Assembly (NCBI GenBank): GCA_021628825.1
Contig: JAJXRY010000001.1
Coordinates: 992,001 to 1,056,000 of the forward strand
Reading direction: 5' to 3'
DNA: 64,000 nt
Origin: Lachnospiraceae bacterium
GTDB lineage: Bacteria; Bacillota; Clostridia; Lachnospirales; Lachnospiraceae
In this document: piece after piece, positions 40,324-49,149 of the stretch
How the letters are laid out: every line of letters begins with the position of its first letter
How positions within the stretch are numbered: the stretch's first letter is position 1
Program-made: the position numbers and the translations under genes
Notes under the pieces: model-generated
Told to the model about the DNA's origin: nothing
Seen by the model: the letters and a program-made list of their open reading frames with translations, nothing else
Database searches by the model: none

Positions 40324-40590
40324 TCAATCTATATACGCTCCTGCAAATAAAATCAAACTGAGTACAATAAAGGAAAGCACATTCATTACAATTCCCAGAA
40401 TCCGGAACAGCCAGAACTTCTCCTGTTCTCTTAAGGAAAGGACTCCCAGAATCAGCCCGATCACCATAAACACCGAGGCGAGTAATGCCGCCGTTGCCAG
40501 ACGTACCGACGGCTCTCCTTTATGCAAATACGAAAAATAGACCGCCGTCCCTAAAGTAATCAGGGAAAGCAGTCCTAATATGGTTGACAT
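40324..40590 (-). CDS. Small three-helix membrane protein (DUF6142-like)
   Basis: 88 residues, intact, with three hydrophobic helices (ILGLLSLITLGTAVYFSYLH, LATAALLASVFMVIGLILGV, VLSFIVLSLILFAGAYID). This pattern is found in the small DUF6142-like proteins of Clostridia, function unknown. It ends directly before the aminopeptidase start, so the two are cotranscribed. The link is positional only. Confidence 0.65.
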   Translation of the reverse strand: MSTILGLLSLITLGTAVYFSYLHKGEPSVRLATAALLASVFMVIGLILGVLSLREQEKFWLFRILGIVMNVLSFIVLSLILFAGAYID

Positions 40591-40656
40591 AATACCTTTT
40601 TTTGTGAATGAACTTTATTGGTAAAAATATATCCCTTTGTTCTGCTCCACATCATT

Positions 40657-40818
40657 TCAGTTCCTTAGAAGATTATTTTTGGACTTACTGCTTAACAGTC
40701 TCGCTCCATTCACAATCATCATTACACCACAGGCAAGCCCTACGACCAGGGAAACGACTCCTACTGCAATACTCCAGGCTCCGGTGTTGTTCATCGTCTT
40801 ATATACTTTCTCATCCAT
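40657..40818 (-). CDS. Very small single-helix membrane protein
   Basis: 53 residues: DEKVYKTMNNTGAWSIAVGV, VSLVVGLACGVMMIVNGARL, then a basic end SSKSKNNLLRN. GAGAGGTAGG lies before the ATG at 40818. It has one or two hydrophobic helices. Similar 50-residue proteins occur beside pyrE in related genomes, as far as I recall. Function unknown. It follows pyrE by 36 bp. Confidence 0.65.
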   Translation of the reverse strand: MDEKVYKTMNNTGAWSIAVGVVSLVVGLACGVMMIVNGARLLSSKSKNNLLRN

Positions 40819-40853
40819 AGGAATACCTACCTCTCTTTCTAAAATCCCGTGGC

Positions 40854-41531
40854 TTAACGTGCGCCATACTCTTTATAATATGCATCAATGGCTTTCTTTA
40901 TTTCATCGTCAATAACAATCTGACCCTGGCAGGGGCGATTATACAGATGCTCTATGACCTCGTCCATATTGACAATGGCTCTGGCGTCAATGCCATACTT
41001 CTCCTTGATCTCATGGAGGGCACTCTTGTCACTGGACAGTCCGCGTTCCATACGGTTTAAGGAAACCATCAGTCCCTTAATCTCCACATCGGCCTGCGCT
41101 TTGATAATCGGGAAGGTCTCTTCAATGGACTTGCCGGAGGTGGTAACATCCTCGATCATAACCACACGGTCTCCATCCTTTAATTTACTTCCTAATAAGA
41201 TTCCGGTGTCTCCGTGATCCTTCACTTCCTTACGGTTCGAGCAGTAACGGATATCCTTTCCGTATAATTCACTGATCGCCATGGTTGTTGCTACCGAGAG
41301 GGGAATTCCCTTGTAAGCCGGTCCAAACAATACGTCAAAATCAAGTCCGAAGTTATCATGAATCGCCTTCGCATAATATTCGCCCAGCTTACGAAGCTGT
41401 GTTCCCGTGACATACGCTCCCGCATTCATAAAGAAAGGAGATTTCCGTCCGCTCTTCAAAGTGAAATCGCCAAATTTCAACACCTGGCTCTCCACCATAA
41501 ATTCGATAAATTCCTGTTTGTAGCTTTCCAT
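40854..41531 (-). CDS. pyrE: Orotate phosphoribosyltransferase
   Basis: 225 residues, intact. It forms OMP from orotate and PRPP. The PRPP loop RVVMIEDVTTSGKSIEETFP is at about residue 118. The N-terminal FGDFTLKSGRKSPFFMNAGA and LFGPAYKGIPLSVATTMAIS are typical of the family. It lies 90 bp after pyrF on the same strand, and the two act in sequence. Confidence 0.95.
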   Translation of the reverse strand: MESYKQEFIEFMVESQVLKFGDFTLKSGRKSPFFMNAGAYVTGTQLRKLGEYYAKAIHDNFGLDFDVLFGPAYKGIPLSVATTMAISELYGKDIRYCSNRKEVKDHGDTGILLGSKLKDGDRVVMIEDVTTSGKSIEETFPIIKAQADVEIKGLMVSLNRMERGLSSDKSALHEIKEKYGIDARAIVNMDEVIEHLYNRPCQGQIVIDDEIKKAIDAYYKEYGAR

Positions 41532-41621
41532 TCCGGTAAATCCTCCTTGTTATAAGCTATTTATGTCATAGCTATTTGCTACAATCATAACATGATGCCC
41601 TTGATTTTTCAACTGACACTC

Positions 41622-42557
41622 CTAACGATTGGCAAGTGCCTGTTCAATATCTTCCTTCATGTCAAGCACGGCTGCGCGGGAAGCATCTGCAAAGTTCTCA
41701 GCTCCAAAGCGTGCATATTTTTCCTGCTGGTAAGCGGCAATAATGCCACGGGAGGAATTGACAATCGCACCAAGTCCGTCTTCATTAAAGAAATGAACGA
41801 GATCAGCGCCCTTGCCGCCCTGAGCGCCGTAACCGGGTACCAGGATATAACTTTTCGGCATAATTTTACGAAGCACTTTGCCCATTTCCGGATAAGTGGC
41901 ACCGACCACGGCTCCGACATAGCTGTAGGTATCGCCCATATGGGTTTCACCCCATTTTGCCACCTGTTCCCCTACCACTTCATAGAGCGGACGGTTTCCG
42001 GCATCTGCAATCTGACGATCCTGGAATTCTCCACTGCTGGGATTGGAGGTCTTCACCAGTACGAAAATACCCTTCTTCTCTTCCTTGCAGACCTTGATAA
42101 ACGGATTGACACCATCGGATCCAAGATATGGGTTCACAGTTACAAAATCTTCGTCAAATCCATAATAGGACTTGCTTCCGACCTGCACCTTGCCAAGATG
42201 TCCAACGGCATAGGCTTCTGAGGTGGAACCGATGTCGCCACGCTTGATGTCGCCGATGACAATGAGTCCCTTTTCCTTACAGTACTGTACGGTTTTATAA
42301 AATGCCGAAAGTCCCGGAAGTCCGAACTGTTCATACATGGCAATCTGCGGTTTGACTGCCGGAACAAGGTCATGGATTGCATCTACAATCGCCTTATTAT
42401 ACTGCCAGATCGCTTCTGCTGCTCCTTCCAGTGTTTCTCCCAATTCTGCAAATGCTTTTTCTTTGATGTGCTCCGGAATGAATTTCATCATCGGATCCAA
42501 GCCCACCACGATCGGTGCTCCGGTCTTTTTAATCTGTGCCACCAGCTTGTTAATCAT
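41622..42557 (-). CDS. pyrF: Orotidine 5'-phosphate decarboxylase (type 2)
   Basis: 311 residues, intact, the longer type 2 form. It decarboxylates OMP to UMP. Motifs: GAPIVVGLDPMMKFIPEHIK, GLIVIGDIKRGDIGSTSEAY with the Lys/Asp catalytic array, TVNPYLGSDGVNPFIK, LVKTSNPSSGEFQD and the phosphate-gripping end FNEDGLGAIVNSSRGIIAAY. It is the first gene of pyrF-pyrE. Confidence 0.95.
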   Translation of the reverse strand: MINKLVAQIKKTGAPIVVGLDPMMKFIPEHIKEKAFAELGETLEGAAEAIWQYNKAIVDAIHDLVPAVKPQIAMYEQFGLPGLSAFYKTVQYCKEKGLIVIGDIKRGDIGSTSEAYAVGHLGKVQVGSKSYYGFDEDFVTVNPYLGSDGVNPFIKVCKEEKKGIFVLVKTSNPSSGEFQDRQIADAGNRPLYEVVGEQVAKWGETHMGDTYSYVGAVVGATYPEMGKVLRKIMPKSYILVPGYGAQGGKGADLVHFFNEDGLGAIVNSSRGIIAAYQQEKYARFGAENFADASRAAVLDMKEDIEQALANR

Positions 42558-42591
42558 ACTTTGTTCTCCTCTTTCTCAGATGCACAGCTGC

Positions 42592-44986
42592 TTAAACAAG
42601 AATTTCCTTACAGCTATCCGCAAACTGTTTGATTCTGGATGCATTTACATATTTCTTAACCTGATCTCCACTTACTACAACAAGGGTTGGCGCCTGCATA
42701 ACTCCATACTTCGTGGCCAGTTCCATATTTTCTTCTGCATCAATCAGAAGATAATTGATTCCTTTCAAGTATTCCTTCGCCAGCTTACAGTTTGGACAGG
42801 TCTTCGTCGTAAATAAATAAATGATGCTTTCCGGCTCTTCTACGGTTACAGATGCCTTGGGCTTATCATAATCGGATAAGGTTACCATCGTCACAATCGG
42901 CTTCTTTAACGTAGAATGTGCCACGTCATATTCCTTACGGTTCGCATATTCCTGAAGCTTACCATCGTTCCAGTTCTGCACCGGACGATAATATCCGGTA
43001 ATACGGCTGTATACTTCCGTCACCTTACCGCAGTGAGGACAGATCTTCTGCTCCCCTGCCAGATAGCCGTGTTCCTTACAAATGGAATAGGTCGGTGACA
43101 AGGTATAATAAGGAAGCTTGTAATTCTCTGCAATCGTGCGGATGAGATCTGCTGCCGCCTTCCAGTCCGGAAGCTTTTCTCCAAGGAATGCATGGAATAC
43201 CGTTCCGGAAGTATAAAGTGTCTGCAATTCATCCTGAATATCCAGCGCATCAAAAATATCAGTAGTATAATCGACCGGCAGATGGGAGGAATTCGTATAA
43301 TACGGGGTATCTCCCGGCTTTCCTGCGGTCTTGATGGCAGGCCATCTCTTACGGTCATGCTTTGCCAGACGATAGGTCGTACTCTCTGCCGGAGTTGCCT
43401 CCAGGTTATACAGATCTCCGTACTGCTCCTGATAATCGGAGAGACGGTTTCTCATATGATTCAGAACTTCTTTCGTAAATTCCTGTGTCCGCTTATCCGT
43501 CATATCTGCGCGAAGCCAGTTGGCATTCAAACCAACCTCATTCATACCGATCAGGCCAATCGTGGAAAAGTGATTCTCAAAGGTTCCCAGATACCGTTTC
43601 GTATAAGGATACAGTCCTTCATTCAGAAGCTTCGTGATAACTTCTCTCTTGATCTTTAAAGATCTTGCCGCAATATCCATCATCTTGTTGAGGCGCTTGT
43701 AAAAGTCATCCTTCGTTGCGGAAAGATAAGCAATCCGCGGCATATTAATGGTTACTACACCAACGGAGCCTGTACTTTCACCGGAGCCGAAGAAACCGCC
43801 GGTCTTCTTACGAAGCTCTCTTAAATCCAGACGAAGTCGGCAGCACATGGAACGTACATCGCTCGGTTCCATATCGGAATTAATATAGTTGGAAAAATAC
43901 GGTGTACCGTATTTGGATGTCATTTCAAATAATAACCGGTTGTTCTCGGTATCGGACCAGTCAAAGTCCCTCGTAATGGAATAAGTCGGAATCGGATACT
44001 GGAAGCCGCGTCCGTTGGCGTCGCCCTCGATCATCGTCTCGATGAACGCCTTGTTAATCATATCCATTTCCTTCTTGCAGTCCTTGTAGCAGAAATCCAT
44101 CTCCTTACCGCCAACAATTGCGGGCAGCTCTGCAAGATCGGACGGAACCGTCCAGTCCAGTGTAATGTTGCTGAACGGAGCCTGTGTTCCCCAGCGGCTC
44201 GGTGTATTTACCCCGTAAATAAATGCTTCGATACACTTCTTTACTTCTTTATAAGAAAGATTGTCTACCTTGACAAACGGAGCAAGATAGGTGTCAAAGG
44301 AAGAAAACGCCTGTGCCCCGGCCCATTCATTCTGCATAATTCCAAGGAAATTCACCATCTGGTTGCAGAGCACGGAAAGGTGTGCTGCGGGTGCGGAAGT
44401 GATCTTTCCGGTAATACCGCCCAAACCTTCTGTAATCAGCTGTTTTAAGGACCATCCGGCACAATATCCGGTAAGCATGGACAGGTCATGAATGTGAATG
44501 TCCGCGTTACGATGTGCATCCGCGATCTCCTGATCATAAATTTCAGACAGCCAGTAGTTTGCTGTAACAGCTCCGGAATTACTTAAAATCAGTCCTCCTA
44601 CGGAATAGGTCACGGTGGAGTTTTTCCTTCACACGCCAGTCTTCAATCTTCACATAACTGTTTACTACATCTTTGTAATCCAGAATGGTCGAAGTCATGG
44701 TACGCATCTTTTCACGCTGCTTCCGGTAAAGAATGAACGCCTTGGCCGCCTCAGCATAGCCGGCCTGCTCCAAAACCTTCTCCACGCTGTCCTGAATATC
44801 CTCCACATGGATCCCATCATCCTTCACCTTACTCTGAAAATCTGCGGTGACACGAAGTGCAAGAAGATCCACTACATCATTATTGTACTGCACATCGGTC
44901 GCATTAAATGCCTTCATGATGGCATCGCTGATCTTCGTTAATGTGAAATCTGTAACTTCGCCTTCTCTTTTGATTACCTGAAACAC
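42592..44986 (-). CDS. nrdD: Anaerobic ribonucleoside-triphosphate reductase with fused redoxin domain
   Basis: About 797 residues. The ATP-cone is at 1-100 (VIKREGEVTDFTLTKISDAI). The class III core has FGSGESTGSVGVVTINMPRI, a four-Cys zinc site (CKEHGYLAGEQKICPHCGK) and the glycyl radical site in RITGYYRPVQNWN. After residue 700 a thioredoxin- or glutaredoxin-like domain follows: IYLFTTKTCPNCKLAKEYLK (CPNC active site), ATKYGVMQAPTLVVV (cis-Pro loop). The radical is made by NrdG, not seen in this window. A fused redoxin suggests that thiols, not formate, supply electrons. Start: GTG 44986 after AGGGGG. One break is near 44610. Confidence 0.93.
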
Positions 44987-45004
44987 TGTAAGTCCCCCTT
45001 TTTT

Positions 45005-45036
45005 GAAAAAACATGAGGCTCATTATCAAGCCTCAT
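45005..45036 (-). terminator. Hairpin with U-tract inside the nrdD leader
   Basis: ATGAGGCT and AGCCTCAT (45029-45036 with 45013-45020) form an 8-bp stem, followed on the minus strand by GTTTTTTC. It lies after the NrdR boxes and 20 bp before the ribosome site, so it could be an attenuator for nrdD or the terminator of the TPR gene. Confidence 0.65.
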
Positions 45037-45081
45037 TGATTAAAAGTTTAACATTGCCCCAAAGGAAAGTCAATATAAAAG

Positions 45082-45126
45082 CACAAGATATTGTGTTTAC
45101 ATAACAACATAAACATAAATCTTGTG
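45082..45126 (-). promoter_or_regulatory. Tandem NrdR boxes upstream of nrdD
   Basis: CACAAGATATTGTG (45082-45095) is a near-consensus NrdR box. A second, weaker ACATAAATCTTGTG is at 45113-45126. Their centres are 31 bp apart, the three-turn spacing NrdR needs. A TATAAT (minus strand, 45130-45135) lies directly upstream, so bound NrdR would block the promoter. Confidence 0.72.
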
Positions 45127-45187
45127 CTGATTATACAATAATATTTTTTTATTTTTTTATCTAATCTGACCATTGACTATCCGGTCA

Positions 45188-46234
45188 CTATCGTGTTTTG
45201 AGGAAAAGATATTCTCTCTGTGCCGTCTCATCATCCGGGTAAGATTTCAGGTAGCTTTCCATTAAAACGGATGCCTTTTTATATTCATGGAGATGCTCAT
45301 AGGCAATGATTTCATTCATCTTAAGGGTCTGCATCATTCCATTGTCCTCAATCTGCATCGCTGTCTGAAAAGCCTGCAGTGCTCCTTCATTATCCTCCAT
45401 GTTCAGTTTACATAACCCAAGCTGGTTCCAAACCTGTGCTGCATCCGGATTATTTTCGAGATATGTATTATAGACACTGATGGCATAGTTATTGTCCCCA
45501 AGTGTTTCATAGGTCTTTCCGAGGAATAAAACAGCCTCATATCCTTTCTCATCCCGTGCCTTTTCCAGATAAGTGCGGGCATTCTCATAATCCTCGAGAT
45601 AGTAACTGATCCGTCCCTTTTCGTAATTGGTCATCTTCTTCGTGTCATTCTCCATGGCCGTCTGAAGATAGGTTGTTCCGATCTCCTTGTAACCATGCTC
45701 ATTCAGAATGCAGTAAATATCAATGACCATGTCATAATCCGAAGGATCCACTGCAATCGCCGCATCAAAGCTCTGCTGTGCCTCTTCGATTCTGTCCTTC
45801 TCCGTATAGGCCGCACCACGGAAATAAAGGGCATCCTTCTCGTCCTTCTTCATGGCAATAATTGCATCATATACCGCTATGGCATCATCATAGTCTCCCT
45901 GCTTATAATAAGCCGTTGCCAGATAATAGTTGATGTCATAGTCCATATTCTCAATCAGACCATTGCTATGATTGAGCGAAGCAAGAAATGCTTCCACCGC
46001 TTCCGGGTACATGGTCTTCCCTAAATAAGCAATTCCCTCTCCCCGATACAGAAGCCGTTCATTCTCCCCTGCTTCTTTTGCTGCTTCAAAGCAGGTAAGC
46101 GCCGTATCGTAATCCAACGACTTAATGGCTTCCATTCCTGCCGTTATATTTTCAGATTTTGCCGCTCCGCAGCCGGTAAGTGCCAAAAGCAGTATCGAGG
46201 CTGCCAGTAACGGATACATTCGTTTCTTTAACAT
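45188..46234 (-). CDS. TPR-repeat lipoprotein
   Basis: 348 residues, intact. Signal peptide with lipobox: KKRMYPLLAASILLLALTGC, lipidated on the Cys. The rest is nine or so tetratricopeptide repeats (for example YDTALTCFEAAKEAGENERL, YYLATAYYKQGDYDDAIAVY, AQVWNQLGLCKLNMEDNEGA). It sits on the outer face of the membrane as a scaffold; the partner is unknown. Its start overlaps the rRNA methyltransferase stop by 7 bp. Confidence 0.85.
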   Translation of the reverse strand: MLKKRMYPLLAASILLLALTGCGAAKSENITAGMEAIKSLDYDTALTCFEAAKEAGENERLLYRGEGIAYLGKTMYPEAVEAFLASLNHSNGLIENMDYDINYYLATAYYKQGDYDDAIAVYDAIIAMKKDEKDALYFRGAAYTEKDRIEEAQQSFDAAIAVDPSDYDMVIDIYCILNEHGYKEIGTTYLQTAMENDTKKMTNYEKGRISYYLEDYENARTYLEKARDEKGYEAVLFLGKTYETLGDNNYAISVYNTYLENNPDAAQVWNQLGLCKLNMEDNEGALQAFQTAMQIEDNGMMQTLKMNEIIAYEHLHEYKKASVLMESYLKSYPDDETAQREYLFLKTR

Positions 46235-47916
46235 GACTTGCGAAGTCCCTTCGGATAGTGATTTTTAAGGCTTCCTCCTGCTGCTTTTCCAAAGCCCAGA
46301 CTGTAGCCTTCCACGGTAATAAGGCACCAGCCTTTCCGGTTTTCTGCCGGGAAGGTATAGCCTTCTATATATTTTATCGCATCTTCCACCGACAAATCAA
46401 TGGTATCTTTGACATCTTTGCTCTTTAAGGAAAGAGCCAGCGCATGTGACGGTTCGAAACGACCCTTTTTACAAGTTCCAAGATGCAGTCCCGGACGCAG
46501 TACCTTAAGTCCATGCAGATCCGGTGTTCCTTCTGGAACAAGATACAACTGATCTCCGAAGGTAAGATAGAAAGCTCCCTCCTTTCCTTCCCGCCAGGAT
46601 GGCTGAAGGGTTTGTGCTTCAAACTGTTCAAATGCAGCAATGGCTTCGGTCATCTGATTTGACACGGACTGGCTTTTCTTATCTTTTCCTTTTTGGAAAC
46701 TGCTTCCTTTTTTCATTTTTTTCCGGTCATAATCCCGTGAACGAGAAGCGCTCCGCATCACGGAAGGAGCTTCTCCCATGTTCGAAATCAAATCCCGGTT
46801 CATTTCCCGGCCATTCACTTCAGGACAGGAAGTTCCTTCTTTTTGCAAAAGAGCTGCAAAGTGACCTTCCCCATTTACCTTATGCGGCCATAGGCGGACC
46901 GTCTTCTGAAGCTCTTTGCGGAATCGTTCTTCCATGTCGTATGTGATCTCTTTCTTAGACTGTCCCTGATTCTGCAGCAGCTTCATCAATGCTTCCTGCC
47001 TAACAAGCCCGGGTTCCATTCCTCCTGCAAGCGGAACCGGAAGCAGCTTCATATCCGGATGCTTCGCAAGAAAATGTGCCATCATTTCTTCATCCTCTTC
47101 CGGTGCAAAGGTACAGGTCGAATATACCAGAATTCCGCCACGCATCAGCATGGTATAGGCACACTCCAGGATCTCTTCCTGCCGCCCTGCACACAGCTTC
47201 ACATTCTCTAAGGACCACTGCTCTACCGCCTCTTCGTTCTTGCGGAACATTCCTTCCCCTGAACAGGGCGCATCCACCAGAATCCGGTGAAAATAGGACG
47301 GAAAATGTTCTGCCAGCACCTTGGGATCATGATTTAAAACAATGTCATTTACAATCCCCATGCGCTCGATATTCTCAGACAGAATCTTTGCCCTTGCCGG
47401 ATGGATTTCGTTGCTGAACAGAATTCCTCTTCCCGCCATGGCTGCTGCCATCTGGGTACTCTTTCCTCCGGGGGCCGCACACAGGTCAAGGATCCGCTCT
47501 CCGAAGAACCGGAAGTCATCGGAGTTCTTTTTCTCCCTTTGTCCCTCTGTATCGTTTTCGGTTCCGGTCCTCTCTGCATCTGTGAAGCTTCCAAAATCAG
47601 GATCTTCCCTCTTGCAGATTGCCGCCGGTGCCATCGCACTGGCTTCCTGAATATAGTACACTCCGGCCTCATGAAAGGGATGCTTCCCGGGCTGCAAAGA
47701 GTCCTCATAATAGAACCCGTTCTCTTCCCAGGCAACCTGCTCCTTTAAGGGCTCTCTTTCTTTAAATACGGAAGTCTGATCATACTGCTCCTTCGTTCCT
47801 TTTAAGGGATTGATCCGCAGGGAATGCGCATGGTCATTTCCATAGCATGCCGCAAAATCCTCATATTCTTCTTTCAGCAGCTCTTTCATCCGGTTCGTAA
47901 ATTGTTCAGGAAGCAT
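46228..47916 (-). CDS. RsmF-like 16S rRNA m5C methyltransferase
   Basis: 562 residues, intact. SAM binding: ERILDLCAAPGGKSTQMAAA. The two catalytic Cys motifs are LVDAPCSGEGMFRKNEEAVE and GILVYSTCTFAPEEDEEMMA. The N-terminal part (PEQFTNRMKELLKEEYEDFA, YIQEASAMAPAAI) and the C-terminal PUA-like region (KVLRPGLHLGTCKKGRFEPS, SHALALSL) match the YebU/RsmF type, which modifies 16S rRNA. A charged, low-complexity insert at about 385-420 (RKKMKKGSSFQKGKDKKSQS) is unusual. Confidence 0.88.
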   Translation of the reverse strand: MLPEQFTNRMKELLKEEYEDFAACYGNDHAHSLRINPLKGTKEQYDQTSVFKEREPLKEQVAWEENGFYYEDSLQPGKHPFHEAGVYYIQEASAMAPAAICKREDPDFGSFTDAERTGTENDTEGQREKKNSDDFRFFGERILDLCAAPGGKSTQMAAAMAGRGILFSNEIHPARAKILSENIERMGIVNDIVLNHDPKVLAEHFPSYFHRILVDAPCSGEGMFRKNEEAVEQWSLENVKLCAGRQEEILECAYTMLMRGGILVYSTCTFAPEEDEEMMAHFLAKHPDMKLLPVPLAGGMEPGLVRQEALMKLLQNQGQSKKEITYDMEERFRKELQKTVRLWPHKVNGEGHFAALLQKEGTSCPEVNGREMNRDLISNMGEAPSVMRSASRSRDYDRKKMKKGSSFQKGKDKKSQSVSNQMTEAIAAFEQFEAQTLQPSWREGKEGAFYLTFGDQLYLVPEGTPDLHGLKVLRPGLHLGTCKKGRFEPSHALALSLKSKDVKDTIDLSVEDAIKYIEGYTFPAENRKGWCLITVEGYSLGFGKAAGGSLKNHYPKGLRKSC

Positions 47917-48204
47917 TTATCATTACCTCTGTTTCATATCTTTTTTGCAACCATTCTACCCGTTACTTATTTTTTTCATATACCATAGCCGGCTTAGAAT
48001 ATAGCTATTATTTTTAATGGAATACAAAAAAACATTTACAACCGGAATCGCTTTAATATTACAATGGACTCATAAATTAAAACATTTTTTTCGTACAGTT
48101 TTTCAATGGAAAATCTCATATTTTTTTGTCTTGACAATTGAGCCACTATTATGTAAAAAAATCAAAAATTACGAAGTTGTTAATTTTTTTGAGGAGATGA
48201 TATT
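47917..48204. other. AT-rich intergenic region
   Basis: About 290 bases, much more AT-rich than the genes around it. TTGACA near 48132 with a poor downstream -10 may start the peptidase-E-like gene. A short 63-residue frame exists but has no coding character. Otherwise I see nothing in it. Confidence 0.4.
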
Positions 48205-48979
48205 ATGAAAGCGATGTTGACAAGTTCTCTTGGTGGTTCAAGTAAGGTTAACGGAATCAGAGTACCTTCTGTTTTAATACAATACAATGGGCTATTAGAC
48301 CGTCTTAAATCAATTTGGATACAAAATGCAAAGGTGCTAATCATTTGTGCAGATCCAACTGACTACGAAAAAGAATGATAGTGTTTGCTCTTGTTTAAAA
48401 AGAATCTTTTCCTATGAGTGGATTAAGCATTTCATACATCGATAAGTGTGATGACAGAAACCTTAATATTGTCGACAATTTGGAAAATATCGATGTGCTG
48501 ATTTTGGCGGGAGGACATGTACCTACTCAAAACAAATTTATGAAGCAACTACGATTGAAAGAGCGTTTATTGGATTATAACGGAATTGTTGTTGCGTGGA
48601 GTGCCGGGTCTATGAACTGTGCAGATATAGTTTATGCCGGTCCGGAATTTGAAGGAGAGGCAGTTGACCCGCTATATGAGCGTTGGATTACCGGCCTTGG
48701 AATAACAAATATAAATATTTTCCCTCATTTTTCAATGTCTTAAAGATGAATATTTGGATGGTTTACGTTTAATCGAGGATATTACTTTTTGCAGATAGTA
48801 TAGGACATGAAATAATCGCATTAAATGATGGAAGTTATATAATGCTTGATGATGAAAAAAACAGCATTGTACGGAGAAGCATATATGATAAAGGATGGAC
48901 ATCAAACACAAATCTGCAAGAATGGAGAATCCATCATCTTGTAAAGCATGGCAAAGATTTAAAGCTTACATATTGTTAG
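48205..48979 (+). CDS. Peptidase S51 (peptidase E-like) protein, frameshifted in this sequence
   Basis: About 255 residues if joined. GAGGAG precedes the ATG at 48205. Pieces: KAMLTSSLGGSSKVNGIRVP, KVLIICADPTDYE, LENIDVLILAGGHVPTQNKF, GIVVAWSAGSMNCADIVYAG (nucleophile Ser in W-S-A-G-S), then after a further break DEYLDGLRLIEDITFADSIG and MLDDEKNSIVRRSIYDKG. This matches the type 1 glutamine amidotransferase-like/S51 group, cytosolic enzymes; in classical members they cut Asp-X dipeptides. It is clearly AT-richer than its neighbours, suggesting acquisition. At least two breaks; either errors or decay. Confidence 0.6.
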
Positions 48980-49149
48980 TATTAAAAAAAGATGGCAGAA
49001 TTCTCAATGTTTCACTACTATCGGCTGTTTCAAAGTGCAGTTGGTAGGTTTATCAACTTCTACACCTGTAAAAAAATATAATCATCCGACTCTATTTTTG
49101 GGAAATTGGAGACCGAAATATTTTGTACTTCAATCACGCTATTTTTCAT
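48980..49149. other. AT-rich spacer before the S8 protease gene end
   Basis: 170 bases with no supported gene. It may be the rest of the transferred AT-rich segment. No repeat or hairpin of note. Confidence 0.35.
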
